Assembly (NCBI RefSeq): GCF_017347095.1
Contig: NZ_JADPRZ010000003.1
Location: 186,001 to 250,000 of the forward strand
Origin: Sporosarcina sp. E16_8
GTDB lineage: Bacteria > Bacillota > Bacilli > Bacillales_A > Planococcaceae
DNA: 64,000 nucleotides
Direction of reading: 5' to 3'
Position numbers and translations under genes: made by a program
The notes under the pieces: model-generated
What the model was told of the DNA's origin: nothing
Seen by the model: only the letters and a program-made list of their open reading frames with translations
Databases searched by the model: none
Shown here: positions 9,309-18,427 of the stretch, in pieces
Layout: every line of letters begins with the position of its first letter
Position numbering within the stretch: the first letter of the stretch is position 1

Positions 9309-9342
9309 ATCCCGCTGACGCAGTTTCCAGCGGGATATTATT
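9309..9342. terminator. Terminator between cold-shock and zinc-finger genes
   Basis: ATCCCGCTG with CAGCGGGAT, ten-base loop, then ATTATTTT on the plus strand; the minus strand has TTTTGTG on its far side. The genes converge, so it probably serves both. Confidence 0.85.
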
Positions 9343-9526
9343 TTGTGGTTTTATTCATTTCCTGACCTAAAAACCGAAGTTGTTCCCCGATTGTACACAC
9401 GGTAATACAAAACTTATGTGATCCCGACTTCCCTTTGTCTTTTGACAGTTGTGTTTTCAGGAAGCAGCCATCGCAATAGGCATCCAGAATTCCATCGATT
9501 TCATTCATAATGATTGTTTTATTCAT
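9338..9526 (-). CDS. Zinc-finger miniprotein (PF10782-like)
   Basis: 62 residues. The pattern YCDGCFLK...HKFCITVCTIGEQLRFLG fits the small Bacillus zinc-finger family with a C-x2-C ... H-x2-C-x3-C arrangement; no function is established. The ATG at 9526 follows GGAGGT seven bases upstream; the frame is open further but those codons lack a ribosome site and overlap the next gene's promoter zone. Divergent from the RNase H-like gene. Confidence 0.8.
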   Translation of the reverse strand: MNKTIIMNEIDGILDAYCDGCFLKTQLSKDKGKSGSHKFCITVCTIGEQLRFLGQEMNKTTK

Positions 9527-9614
9527 AACGATTACCTCCAAATTACACGACTCATTCATTCTAATACTATCTGAACACTGGTGCAACAATCCAATTAAAT
9601 CGAGGTGTAAATAA

Positions 9615-10004
9615 ATGATTGAGTTGTACGTAGACGGTGCAAGTGCAGGTAATCCCGGGAAAAGCGGTATCGGCATTTTCATAAAAGGTGAAGGTCATAT
9701 GTTGAGATTATCCGAAAAAATTGAACCGACAGATAATCATACTGCTGAATTTCAAGCGCTTTTGCGCGGTATGGAAGAGACGTCTAAACTGACAACTGGC
9801 ATGGTGTCTGCCCGTTCGGATTCCCAAATCGTTGTCATGGCGGTTGAAAAGCAATTCGTGAAAAATGAATCGCATAAAGAATACCTGAGAAAAATTCTTG
9901 ATATCGCAAACACGTTTGACTTCTTTTTCATTAAATGGATTCCCGATGTAGAAAACCGGGCTGCAGACGCACTTGCACGAGAAGCTATTCACAAAAAAGA
10001 CTGA
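9615..10004 (+). CDS. RNase HI-like protein (YpdQ-type)
   Basis: 129-residue RNase H fold protein that would cut RNA in RNA-DNA hybrids. The acidic residues are all present: D7 (YVDGASAGNPG), E45 (HTAEFQALL), D69 (RSDSQIV) and D118 (AADALA). The YpdQ protein of B. subtilis is of this type, and reports of its activity are negative, so catalysis is not assured. Preceded by GAGGTG. Shares a terminator with the convergent phosphoesterase. Confidence 0.87.
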   Translation: MIELYVDGASAGNPGKSGIGIFIKGEGHMLRLSEKIEPTDNHTAEFQALLRGMEETSKLTTGMVSARSDSQIVVMAVEKQFVKNESHKEYLRKILDIANTFDFFFIKWIPDVENRAADALAREAIHKKD

Positions 10005-10031
10005 ACAAGGAATTGCCTGTTCAGTCTTTTT
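9998..10031. terminator. Bidirectional terminator
   Basis: AGACTGAACA and TGTTCAGTCT form the stem, with an A-run on the left and TTTTT on the right, between convergent genes ending at 10004 and 10034. Confidence 0.9.
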
Positions 10032-10033
10032 GG

Positions 10034-10624
10034 TTAGACTTTCATAAAAGTAACGGTATTCGCTTGCAAATCATACAGCACCCATTCTCGATCTATGACG
10101 ACCGCCCCTACATTCACGAGGACCTTGTCACCACTTACATCATATGGAATTCCAAATTCAATTTCTTCAATTACGCTATTTCGGGACAGTTTGGACGTGT
10201 GACTATGTCCATAAAACACTAGAGATTCATTCACTTCCGCATGAATGAGCGCCCATGGTTCACCACCCCATATCCACTGATGACCATGGATTATTTTAGC
10301 TGTTGAAATGTCAAGCGTTTCCGGCATCGTTCCCAATTTTCCTCGAAGCGGATCATCCGTTTCGGTAATCATCAAAATCCGGTCTTCCTGATTTCCACTA
10401 ACTGATATAAACGTTAACAGCTCGTTAAACCCATCCGGAATGATCATAACCTCTTCAAGTTTTGTAAACTTCTGATTCGTAATATCCCTTTTACTAATTA
10501 TGCATTCAAACAGATCGCCCGTTCCAACACGGACTGCTTCCGGGCACTTCTCCAAGATATCCGCGAGTACTTTTTCTAAATCCTCTTTAGAGGAATGTAT
10601 GTCACCAAGCAGTGCATAATGCAT
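10034..10624 (-). CDS. Calcineurin-like metallophosphoesterase
   Basis: 196 residues with the ordered metal-site motifs of the family: GDIHSS (residues 7-12), GTGDLF, a GNQE in place of GNHE, GHQW and GHSH. The start resembles YfcE/PrpE-type phosphoesterases, but substrate cannot be assigned. The GNQE substitution at the usual GNH position (His replaced by Gln) is notable, as that His normally aids catalysis. ATG at 10624; the sulfurtransferase lies 36 bases upstream, so they could share a transcript with dynA. Confidence 0.86.
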   Translation of the reverse strand: MHYALLGDIHSSKEDLEKVLADILEKCPEAVRVGTGDLFECIISKRDITNQKFTKLEEVMIIPDGFNELLTFISVSGNQEDRILMITETDDPLRGKLGTMPETLDISTAKIIHGHQWIWGGEPWALIHAEVNESLVFYGHSHTSKLSRNSVIEEIEFGIPYDVSGDKVLVNVGAVVIDREWVLYDLQANTVTFMKV

Positions 10625-10660
10625 TTGTAAGCCTCCTGGATGTTATTCTAATTAGTCTAG

Positions 10661-11482
10661 TCAATCTTTTTCGACTATGCCCTCTTTTTGTGAAATCCAG
10701 TCGCTATAACTTCCGACATACAGACGGGCAGTTTCATAACCGTTGTGCTTGAGCAAAGCATATAGTGGTGCTGCCGTCACGCCGCTACCACAATAAACCG
10801 TTACCTCAGCTGCAGGTTTAACAACAGTGTGCAATTGCTCTTTTACAGCAACATCCAAATTGAAGATGCCTTCTTTTCTCAGTTGTTCCCAGTCAAAGTT
10901 CAGCGCTCCCGGAATTCGTCCGGCAATCGGGTCGATTGGTTCATTGTCTCCCCGGTAACGCTCCGCTGAGCGGGCATCTAGCAGGACACTCGCTGTTTTT
11001 CCGGCTACTGTTTCTTCCACGAATTGCCTAGGGGCATAGATAGTTTCATCCCACTGGGGAGATACTAAAGTCCGCTGGGGCCCCGTTGTGCGATTATCTA
11101 CAGGGAAACCCGCTTCTGTCATTGCCTCGAATCCTTCAAGTGCGATAAATGAACTTTTAAATCCAGCATATTGCAATAACCACCACGCACGAGTCGCAAA
11201 AGGGCTTCCACCGTCATCATAAACAATTATTTGGTCATCAATTGAGAATCCACTCGTTCTGAACAGCTCTATTAATGCCGATTTATCAGGCATTGGGTGT
11301 CTCCCTTCCGATTTCGTCATGTCGGACAAATCGCGTTCAAGATCCCAGTAAACTGCACCTGTTACATGGCTTTTTGTGTATTTCTGCTTGCCTTCATCCG
11401 CATCCTGCAATGAAAAACGTGTATCTACCCATTTGAATTGGGCATGATCAATATCTTTTATCGAAACAAAAACTTTAGCCAA
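10661..11482 (-). CDS. Thiosulfate/3-mercaptopyruvate sulfurtransferase (tandem rhodanese)
   Basis: 273 residues, two rhodanese domains. The N-terminal one is inactive (no Cys at the loop); the C-terminal one has the active Cys231 in CGSGVTA, a loop form typical of mercaptopyruvate sulfurtransferases. WVDTRFSL near the start and LDARSAERYRG are further hallmarks. It starts immediately after the dynA stop (no gap), so the two are translated from one message; why a sulfurtransferase accompanies dynamin is unclear. Confidence 0.92.
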   Translation of the reverse strand: MAKVFVSIKDIDHAQFKWVDTRFSLQDADEGKQKYTKSHVTGAVYWDLERDLSDMTKSEGRHPMPDKSALIELFRTSGFSIDDQIIVYDDGGSPFATRAWWLLQYAGFKSSFIALEGFEAMTEAGFPVDNRTTGPQRTLVSPQWDETIYAPRQFVEETVAGKTASVLLDARSAERYRGDNEPIDPIAGRIPGALNFDWEQLRKEGIFNLDVAVKEQLHTVVKPAAEVTVYCGSGVTAAPLYALLKHNGYETARLYVGSYSDWISQKEGIVEKD

Positions 11483-14400
11483 TCAAACCCACTCCTCAGT
11501 CTGTAGTTTCTCATACACTGTACGCCATTCGCTTAGTTGTTCCGTCCCTTGAAGAAGTGTTCGCTCAGAGGCAATCTGATTCAAACTCTCTTTTAGCAAG
11601 TGCTGTCTGAGCCCTTCCGCTTCACTGTCAATCCAACGGTCTGCCCACTTTTCAAGAAGTTCTTTTTCAAGCCCAAGATAAATTGACGCATCTGCCTTCA
11701 ACAATTCTTCCAATCGAGCTTTCAATACTTCGCGCTCTCCCTTTTCGAAGAAGGCCTTTTGGTTTTTGAACAATCTGTTGACACTTCCATAGTTATTCGA
11801 ATCAGTGTATGGAGTTCCGAAAGACAACATGTCAGCGTCTTCCGGTTCATATGGCGAAGGCGCAATGGAGCTATCCTTGTCAGTTAATCCTGAAATTTCT
11901 AAACGCTGCCGATTAGTCAACTGCTTTTTCATAAAGTTCAGCATCCGCAAATTCGTCACTTTAAGCTCTTGGGTCAAATCAAATCCAATCATCTGCACAG
12001 TTTCAGCAAGTGCGCCCTTCAATGCCCGGTCTGCTGAATTGTTAACGAAAACAGATGGACTGTACGCCTCTTTAAAGAAATCACCGAAACGTAGAAATAC
12101 ACGTTGTAAAATGTAATAGACAAGTTCGCTTAATTCATCATGAGTCGCTTTTGTTAGCACTTGCGTAAATTTATGTGCGAAATGCTGACGCACTTCCCCT
12201 TCAAGTTTGTTCAATTCGTCCAATCTTTCCGCCTTACGTGTTCGATTCGTTTCTGTCCGGCTAATAAGTGATGAAAGTCGTTCAATCGTTTTTAATGCCT
12301 CTTCTTCGAGCGCCTGAACAGCAAGTCCTTTCAGATCGTTTTCGAGGAAATGATGAAATTCTTCTTCAAAAGGTGCCATAAACGGATCCATCCGATTATC
12401 AACTTTGGCTTCGAGTGCCTGTAAACTTGAAATGCCATGAACTCTAGGATTACGGATACCAAATTTCCGAAGTTCATCCCCAACGAACGTTTTGACTGCT
12501 TCCGCTTCTTCCACATCAGATGCAAGGTCAATTGCATTGACAACAAAAAACATCTTATCAAGCTCGAATGCATCCTTCACCCGACCAAGCTGAACTAAGA
12601 ACTCCCTGTCTGCCCTCGCAAACGCATGATTATAATACGTGATGAAAAGAATCGCATCTGCATTTCGGATATATTCAAATGCAACATCGGTATGACGCGC
12701 ATTAATCGAGTCAGCTCCAGGTGTATCCACCAGAGTGATTCCTTTTCTAGTTAATTCGCAATCATAGTAGAAGTCGATTGATTCGACGAAACAACTTCGG
12801 TCTTCTTCGGCAACAAATTTAACGAATTCTTCCTGCTCCACTTTAATAATTGTGCCAAGTGCTTCACGATAAAGAGGGTATCCTCTTTTAAATGCGGCAA
12901 TAAATGCTTTATGAATATGCATGCTTTCATCCGTTAATTCTGTATTTAGTGCATCATCTGCTTTTTGGTAAGCATCAGTCAATGATGCCGCGACGACACC
13001 AAGTGCTTCAAAGGAGCGGGAAACATCTTCCACCATCCGCTCTTCTGTTTTCAATAGAATATCGGCCGTTTTATCTTCTTTTCCTACTGAAATCGGACGT
13101 ATTCGATTGATGGCTGCAGTAGTTGGGTTTGGAGAAACCGGTAAGACGTTTTCGCCAATTAATGCATTGGAAAAAGATGATTTCCCTGCGCTAAACGCAC
13201 CGAATAGCGCAACAGTGAATTCTTGTCCATCCAGTCTGTCAGCTTTTTTACGAAGATAGTCTGCTGTTTCCAGAAAACCCGGAATCGATTCAACCGAATT
13301 CGCGATATGAATTGCGTGCTTAACCACTGAATCCGAATCTGAAGTAATTACTTCTCGTTGAACTTGTTCGATTTCTGCCGTATGATCTAGATTATCCTCT
13401 GGAATAAGCACTTCTTTCACATCGTTGAATTCAACTAATTGTAGCGTTTTCTGTACTTTCCACTGTTGAAGAAGTGCATCGACTTCCATAGTCGAGCCCG
13501 CACTAACATGTTCGATATTCGCCAATTGGACTTCCACTTCACCGACCTGTTGGATTGCATGCAATTTCTCATCCAATCGGTACACTTTTTGCTCAAGAAT
13601 TCCGGTGTTGTCATTCCCCGCTGCTAATGCAATTTGGGACATCGCATGTTTCCAATCCTCGGTCATTCGCCGAAATGCAGCTTGAATCGTTGTTCTCATG
13701 CGTTCAGAATAGTTGAGAACGGTGTCCCCAGTTATGATATCAGATACATTAAATTCTTTTTCTATATCAGCAAATGGGATCGTTAAGTTGATTTCATCAA
13801 TCATAAGTGATCGCTCATCCGTTAAGATACCCGCTTCTTTCAGCGACTTTTTCATCAGTGTCTTTAGATGGACCTCAATTTGAGCATGCACAAGTTTGCC
13901 CATATTGTCAGCAAGTGCATCTTTGCGCCGCGCCTTTTCTTCCGCCGTCTTTTTCGCACCGAATAAAATACCCACCTTAAATCTAGACGACAGTGATTCC
14001 AAATAGTTTTTCAGCAGTTCACGTGTTTCATATGGTGTAATTGCCGCACCCTGCAATAGGTCATTTCGTTCCTTTTCAAATGTCGAAGAAAACGTATCCC
14101 CCGAGAGAAGTTTCAGCATTTTTTTTGATTCTAAAGCCTCTTCTACAAGTTCATCTTGCTTCGTCCATTCATCTTCAGAAACAATTTCGGAAAACGTATT
14201 TTTCCGTTCAGCAATTTCATCAGATAAAAATTGGCTATGCTCATCTTTCAGTTTGGCTAACGTCATCTCGGCGTTATCGACGAATCGCTCTTCCCAGTTT
14301 TCCATTGAACCGTCAACAATCGCTTTAACATCACTAAAATCATTATGAGGGTGCGTTAAATCCTTCAATGACGTATAAAAAATACCTTTAGGCACGACAC

Positions 14401-15073
14401 CCCACATTTTAAATGAATCCTCAACCGATTTTTTGAAGTCCACAAACGACAACTCGCTGTCACGGTGTTTATCAATTTGGTTGATAATCAAATAGACGTT
14501 ATCGTTGTAACGCATCAATTCTTTCGTGAAACGGAAATTCAACTCTGATTGCACATGATTGTAATCCATCGTGTAGAAGACGAGATCCGCGAGATGCAGT
14601 GCGGATTCTGTTGACAGACGGTGGGCATCGTCCGTTGAATCCACACCAGGCGTATCCATAACAGTGATTCCTTCCGGTAATTTCGATTCCGTATGACCAA
14701 TTTCAACTAGCGAAACGGCAGCACCATCCTTACTAAACGACTTAACAGCAGCCGGAAATCCGTGCCCGCCGTATTTCACTGCGGTACCGTCCGTATGATG
14801 AATTATAGCAAAATCTGTTTCAGTTTTCCGCACTTTTACAATGTTAGCGCTCGTCGGTATCGGGCTTGACGGCAGCAAATCGTGACCTGTTAGCGCATTG
14901 ATCATCGACGATTTACCTGCAGAAAAATGACCCGCAAATCCAATCGTATATTCTTTGTCTATGAGTTTTTTGGCGAATAACGCCGTTTTCTTAAAGCGGT
15001 CTTCATCATCATTTTTTTTGAAAACTAGTCCGTATGTAGCGGCATGTTGTAATAGGTTATCTATTTCTGGCAT
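11483..15073 (-). CDS. dynA: Double dynamin-like GTPase DynA
   Basis: Membrane-fusing bacterial dynamin; in B. subtilis DynA (1193 residues) helps membrane repair and phage tolerance. Here 1196 residues, two dynamin modules in one chain. First G1 loop GHFSAGKSS at about 48-56, with MDTPGVD and NQID after it; second G1 loop GAFSAGKSS at about 620, with LVDTPGAD and VNAID. Long helical stalks follow each GTPase domain. ATG at 15073; the upstream interval to cheX is short and the genes are divergent. Followed without gap by the sulfurtransferase gene. Confidence 0.96.
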   Translation of the reverse strand: MPEIDNLLQHAATYGLVFKKNDDEDRFKKTALFAKKLIDKEYTIGFAGHFSAGKSSMINALTGHDLLPSSPIPTSANIVKVRKTETDFAIIHHTDGTAVKYGGHGFPAAVKSFSKDGAAVSLVEIGHTESKLPEGITVMDTPGVDSTDDAHRLSTESALHLADLVFYTMDYNHVQSELNFRFTKELMRYNDNVYLIINQIDKHRDSELSFVDFKKSVEDSFKMWGVVPKGIFYTSLKDLTHPHNDFSDVKAIVDGSMENWEERFVDNAEMTLAKLKDEHSQFLSDEIAERKNTFSEIVSEDEWTKQDELVEEALESKKMLKLLSGDTFSSTFEKERNDLLQGAAITPYETRELLKNYLESLSSRFKVGILFGAKKTAEEKARRKDALADNMGKLVHAQIEVHLKTLMKKSLKEAGILTDERSLMIDEINLTIPFADIEKEFNVSDIITGDTVLNYSERMRTTIQAAFRRMTEDWKHAMSQIALAAGNDNTGILEQKVYRLDEKLHAIQQVGEVEVQLANIEHVSAGSTMEVDALLQQWKVQKTLQLVEFNDVKEVLIPEDNLDHTAEIEQVQREVITSDSDSVVKHAIHIANSVESIPGFLETADYLRKKADRLDGQEFTVALFGAFSAGKSSFSNALIGENVLPVSPNPTTAAINRIRPISVGKEDKTADILLKTEERMVEDVSRSFEALGVVAASLTDAYQKADDALNTELTDESMHIHKAFIAAFKRGYPLYREALGTIIKVEQEEFVKFVAEEDRSCFVESIDFYYDCELTRKGITLVDTPGADSINARHTDVAFEYIRNADAILFITYYNHAFARADREFLVQLGRVKDAFELDKMFFVVNAIDLASDVEEAEAVKTFVGDELRKFGIRNPRVHGISSLQALEAKVDNRMDPFMAPFEEEFHHFLENDLKGLAVQALEEEALKTIERLSSLISRTETNRTRKAERLDELNKLEGEVRQHFAHKFTQVLTKATHDELSELVYYILQRVFLRFGDFFKEAYSPSVFVNNSADRALKGALAETVQMIGFDLTQELKVTNLRMLNFMKKQLTNRQRLEISGLTDKDSSIAPSPYEPEDADMLSFGTPYTDSNNYGSVNRLFKNQKAFFEKGEREVLKARLEELLKADASIYLGLEKELLEKWADRWIDSEAEGLRQHLLKESLNQIASERTLLQGTEQLSEWRTVYEKLQTEEWV

Positions 15074-15194
15074 TTATCTTTCGACCCCTTCATCAATTAC
15101 TCTTTTTATCATACCATTTATCGGCGTTCGAATTATCAACAAATTTTCCTGTGCATATTTTGTCGTTTTTTGTTTATTCTACCTTTTGTCATGA

Positions 15195-15200
15195 TATAAT
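15195..15200 (+). promoter_or_regulatory. Likely -10 box of cheX
   Basis: TATAAT 38 bases before the cheX ATG. No convincing -35 at 17 bases; TTGTTT occurs at a 19-base spacing. Confidence 0.4.
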
Positions 15201-15237
15201 TGACCTATCGTTATATTTCAGAAAGGCGGAAGCTTAA

Positions 15238-15693
15238 ATGAGCACATCGAAGAATGTACAAATGATATTAAATGGGACAATTTCTTCACTGACAACTGTT
15301 ATTCCGGTCAAATTGGACGTTCTTCCTCCGTCGATTACAGTTCAACCCTTTGAACAAAAAGAGATAAGCGTCTTGATTGGCCTTGTTGGCGGTATAAAAG
15401 GAAGACTCATTATTGATGCATCTTTAGACGCCATTAATACGATTGGCCAAGCTATGTTTGGTATGTCAATCGAAGGCGAAATGATTGAATCATTTACAGG
15501 TGAACTTGGCAATATGGTTGCTGGAAACTTATGTATGATACTGGAAAAAGACGGCCTTATACTCGATATTTCCCCTCCTACTGTTATGACAGGGGCAACG
15601 AAATTTTACGGCTTCAAACAGGCATTTATATTACCCGTCAAGATTGATGGTGGAGGAATGTTAACTGTTCTGTTAACCGTCGATGAAAATTAA
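15238..15693 (+). CDS. CheX/CheC-family phosphatase-like protein
   Basis: 151 residues of the CheX type, related to phosphatases that dephosphorylate CheY-P. The family signature ELGNMVAGN (around residue 90) is present with the expected Glu and Asn. Preceded by AAGGCGG. It stands alone, with no motility or cheA/cheY genes near; cheR at 60 kb is also isolated. It might serve a chemotaxis system elsewhere or a different response regulator. Confidence 0.88.
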   Translation: MSTSKNVQMILNGTISSLTTVIPVKLDVLPPSITVQPFEQKEISVLIGLVGGIKGRLIIDASLDAINTIGQAMFGMSIEGEMIESFTGELGNMVAGNLCMILEKDGLILDISPPTVMTGATKFYGFKQAFILPVKIDGGGMLTVLLTVDEN

Positions 15694-15701
15694 AGTTCAT
15701 T

Positions 15702-15748
15702 AAAAACAGTCCCTTCCCCGGATTCTTGGGGGTTGACGGGACTGTTTT
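15702..15748. terminator. Bidirectional terminator
   Basis: AAAACAGTCCC and GGGACTGTTTT pair across an interval containing a second CCCC/GGGG pair, between the convergent cheX and carboxypeptidase genes. Confidence 0.85.
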
Positions 15749-15754
15749 CAATTA

Positions 15755-17254
15755 TTATAGGTTATATAATTTTGTATATTTTTCAGACAAGTAATCCGCT
15801 AAGTATTTAGCATTCAAGCCTTCGCCCGTCGTATCTTTAATAATTTCAAGGGGCTGTTTCATCTTGCCATATTTGTGAACATGTTCCGTTAACCAGTCAA
15901 GAATCGGCCCAAAATCACCATTCCCACAAAGCTCGTCGAAATTAGGTAGGTCTTTTAACATTGCCGCCTTCAATTGTGCCGCGTACATATAGCCAAGTGC
16001 GTATGACGGGAAGTAACCGAAAGATCCGCCGGCCCAGTGAACGTCTTGTAAAACACCTTCGCCGTTATTTTTTGGACGGACACCTAGGTATTCCTCATAT
16101 TTATCATTCCAAATTTCGGGCAGGTCTTTCACTTCGTAATCACCGTTAAAAATCCCTTTTTCGATTTCATAACGAATCATAATGTGAAGCGGATATGTCA
16201 GTTCGTCTGCTTCAATCCGTATAAGCGATGGTTTTGACACATTGATCGCACGAAGGAAATCTTCAAGCGTTACGCCCTCGAATTGTTCTGGTGATTGACT
16301 CTTTAATAAATCAAAATTGTATGTCCAAAAGTTTTCATTATGTCCGACAAACTGTTCATAGAACAATGACTGCGATTCGTGAATCCCCATCGAAGTACCA
16401 TCTGCAACAGGTAACCCTTCAAGTTCTAGATCAATATTTTGCTCGTAAAGTGCATGTCCACATTCATGAATTGTTCCAAAAACGGCGGAACGGAAATCGT
16501 TTTCATCGTATTTAGTCGTAATTCGAACGTCGCCAATATTGATCCCTGTTGCAAATGGATGCACAGTTTCATCCAAACGGCCTGCATCAAAATCATAGCC
16601 AAGTTGCGTCAATATAGCATGGCTAAATGCTTTCTGATTTTCTTTCGGAAATTTTTTGAATAAAAATGATGTATCAGGTTGTATAGCTGATTCCGAAATT
16701 TTCTTCACGAGCGGCACGATTGTTTCTTTTAATTGGCCGAATACCTCATCAATGATAACTGTTGTCATCCCCGGTTCGTATTGATCGAGCAATGTATTGT
16801 ACGCATTGCCGTCTTTCTCGCCCCAATAGCCGATGAACTTTTTAGTCATTGCAACAATTTTCTCAAGATACGGAAGAAACGTGTCAAAATCAGCTTGTTC
16901 TTTTGCTTCCTCCCATGCTGATTCCGATTGAGATGTCAGAACGACAAATTCACGGTATTCCTCCGCCGGAATTTTTTTGCTTAGGTCGTATTGCTTATTC
17001 ATTTCTTCAACTGTTTTCAACAAAATCGGGTTAAGTGTGTCTTTCCTATTGCCAAGTTCCACGAGATAGCTACCCATTTCCTCTGAGACACTCATTTTAA
17101 ATAGTTCTGTTGATAACGTACCGACTGCTTCCGATCTTGCTGGAATTCCTTTTTTCGGTGCTCCTGTTCTCATATCCCAATACATGATTGAAACGGCTTC
17201 TGAGTATGCACTCATTTTCTTTAGCAACGCTATGAATTTCTCTTCTGTAGACAA
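15755..17254 (-). CDS. ypwA: M32-family metallocarboxypeptidase (YpwA)
   Basis: Cytosolic zinc carboxypeptidase of the thermostable carboxypeptidase Taq family; removes C-terminal residues with broad specificity. 499 residues, full length. The family HPF motif is at residues 232-234 and the zinc site HECGH at 263-267, with IRIEADELTYP (third ligand region) further on. ATG at 17254 follows GAGGAGG. Single-gene unit. Confidence 0.95.
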   Translation of the reverse strand: MSTEEKFIALLKKMSAYSEAVSIMYWDMRTGAPKKGIPARSEAVGTLSTELFKMSVSEEMGSYLVELGNRKDTLNPILLKTVEEMNKQYDLSKKIPAEEYREFVVLTSQSESAWEEAKEQADFDTFLPYLEKIVAMTKKFIGYWGEKDGNAYNTLLDQYEPGMTTVIIDEVFGQLKETIVPLVKKISESAIQPDTSFLFKKFPKENQKAFSHAILTQLGYDFDAGRLDETVHPFATGINIGDVRITTKYDENDFRSAVFGTIHECGHALYEQNIDLELEGLPVADGTSMGIHESQSLFYEQFVGHNENFWTYNFDLLKSQSPEQFEGVTLEDFLRAINVSKPSLIRIEADELTYPLHIMIRYEIEKGIFNGDYEVKDLPEIWNDKYEEYLGVRPKNNGEGVLQDVHWAGGSFGYFPSYALGYMYAAQLKAAMLKDLPNFDELCGNGDFGPILDWLTEHVHKYGKMKQPLEIIKDTTGEGLNAKYLADYLSEKYTKLYNL

Positions 17255-17510
17255 ATCTATTCCTCCTCATTAACTATATTGGTCTTTACTTTAACATAAT
17301 TCGGGCAACTCATATAGTTTCCTAAAGGAGTTCAGTTTTATTTTGGTGATTAAAATGTATCGAAATAATAAAGTTAGTTAATGTAGAAACCCATAATACA
17401 TATGCATGACTCACTCTATTTTTGTAAGCCTCATTCTGACTCATAATAATTATCTTTTGGGAAATAATAATTACGAGAAGAATTAGACCAGAAATGGGGT
17501 ATGGATATAT

Positions 17511-18212
17511 ATGGATTTTTTTCATGGGCAGGAATCACTTACAACTATCCAGTGGGTTCTACGTGCAATTATTTCTTATTTCTTTTTACTTTTCGCAGCC
17601 AAACTTATGGGACGTCGATCCATTGCCCAGTTACGACTGCTCGATTTCACAATGGCTTTAATTTTAGGTAATATCCTTGCACACCCATTATCTGACGAAC
17701 AATTAGGCATGAAAGGGTCCTTACTTACGACAGCGGTTTTGGTTATTTTATATTCAATTGGTGTATATGTCAGCTTGAAAGTGAGCCTGTTTAGAAAATG
17801 GATTGAACCATCTCCTTTTCCTCTGATAAAAAACGGTGAAATTATGTATAAAGGATTAGGTAAGGCAAGAATTACTGTCGATCACCTATTGTCAGAAGCA
17901 AGAAAAGAAAAAATCGAAGAGGTCCATAAAATCTCTCTAGCCCTCTGGGAGCCGGATGGTACCATTTCATTTTTCTTATCTCCGCAACTACGGCCAGTAA
18001 CACCCAAAGACTTACACTTAAAAACAGAACGATTTTCTATTCCTAGCATTATTATTAAAGAAGGCAAAATTGACTTGGAAGGATTACAAAAATCTGCTAA
18101 AGACACTACATGGCTGAAAAACAAATTAGAGATAATGAATGTGGACGTTCGTGATATTTTATTGGCTACGATTGATACTAACGATGATTTCATTATGTAT
18201 TTGTATAATTAA
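17511..18212 (+). CDS. DUF421 (YetF-type) membrane protein
   Basis: 233 residues. Three hydrophobic segments at the N-terminus (about residues 14-32, 45-60 and 70-92), with the family signature GRRSIAQLRLLDF, then a soluble DUF421 domain (PSPFPLIKNGEI; RKEKIEEVHKISLALWEPDG). Molecular role of the family is not settled; some members affect spore or stress phenotypes. The ATG at 17511 has only a weak GGGGT upstream at long spacing. The preceding 256 bases (17255-17510) are AT-rich and hold no gene I can support. Confidence 0.85.
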   Translation: MDFFHGQESLTTIQWVLRAIISYFFLLFAAKLMGRRSIAQLRLLDFTMALILGNILAHPLSDEQLGMKGSLLTTAVLVILYSIGVYVSLKVSLFRKWIEPSPFPLIKNGEIMYKGLGKARITVDHLLSEARKEKIEEVHKISLALWEPDGTISFFLSPQLRPVTPKDLHLKTERFSIPSIIIKEGKIDLEGLQKSAKDTTWLKNKLEIMNVDVRDILLATIDTNDDFIMYLYN

Positions 18213-18231
18213 AATGTAACTCAGCTTTGGC

Positions 18232-18387
18232 ATGTATAGAAGAATTTTAAACACTAGGGAACATTCTCACGAAGCTTAACAACGTTCACAAGAATTAAGC
18301 AACCCTTTCTTCAATGCTCAATTATTTCCACAAGAAATTCATAACCACGGTGAAACTAAATGGAAGTATTTCCAAAAAGATATATGA
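18232..18387 (+). pseudogene. Possible interrupted short reading frame after the DUF421 gene
   Basis: In one frame an ATG at 18232 opens 15 codons (ending EHSHEA), hits TAA at 18277, and then continues for 35 protein-like codons (QRSQELSNPFF..., HNHGETKWKYFQ...) to TGA at 18385. Mixed composition and the stop in the middle suggest a decayed small gene. I do not recognise the family, there is no Shine-Dalgarno at the ATG, and chance is possible. Confidence 0.3.
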
Positions 18388-18416
18388 AAAGGCTCTCCAA
18401 ATACCAGGAGAGCCTT
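18386..18416 (-). terminator. Intrinsic terminator of the DinG-like gene
   Basis: AAGGCTCTCC and GGAGAGCCTT, eight-base loop; on the minus strand the stem is followed by TTCATA, making a TTTTC tail. Lies 12 bases after the helicase stop. Confidence 0.85.
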
Positions 18417-18427
18417 AAACATTATAG

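Noticed and set aside
17322..17525. 67-codon minus-strand frame between the carboxypeptidase and DUF421 genes
   Set aside because: AT-rich, no ribosome site at the first or internal ATG, and overlaps the DUF421 start.
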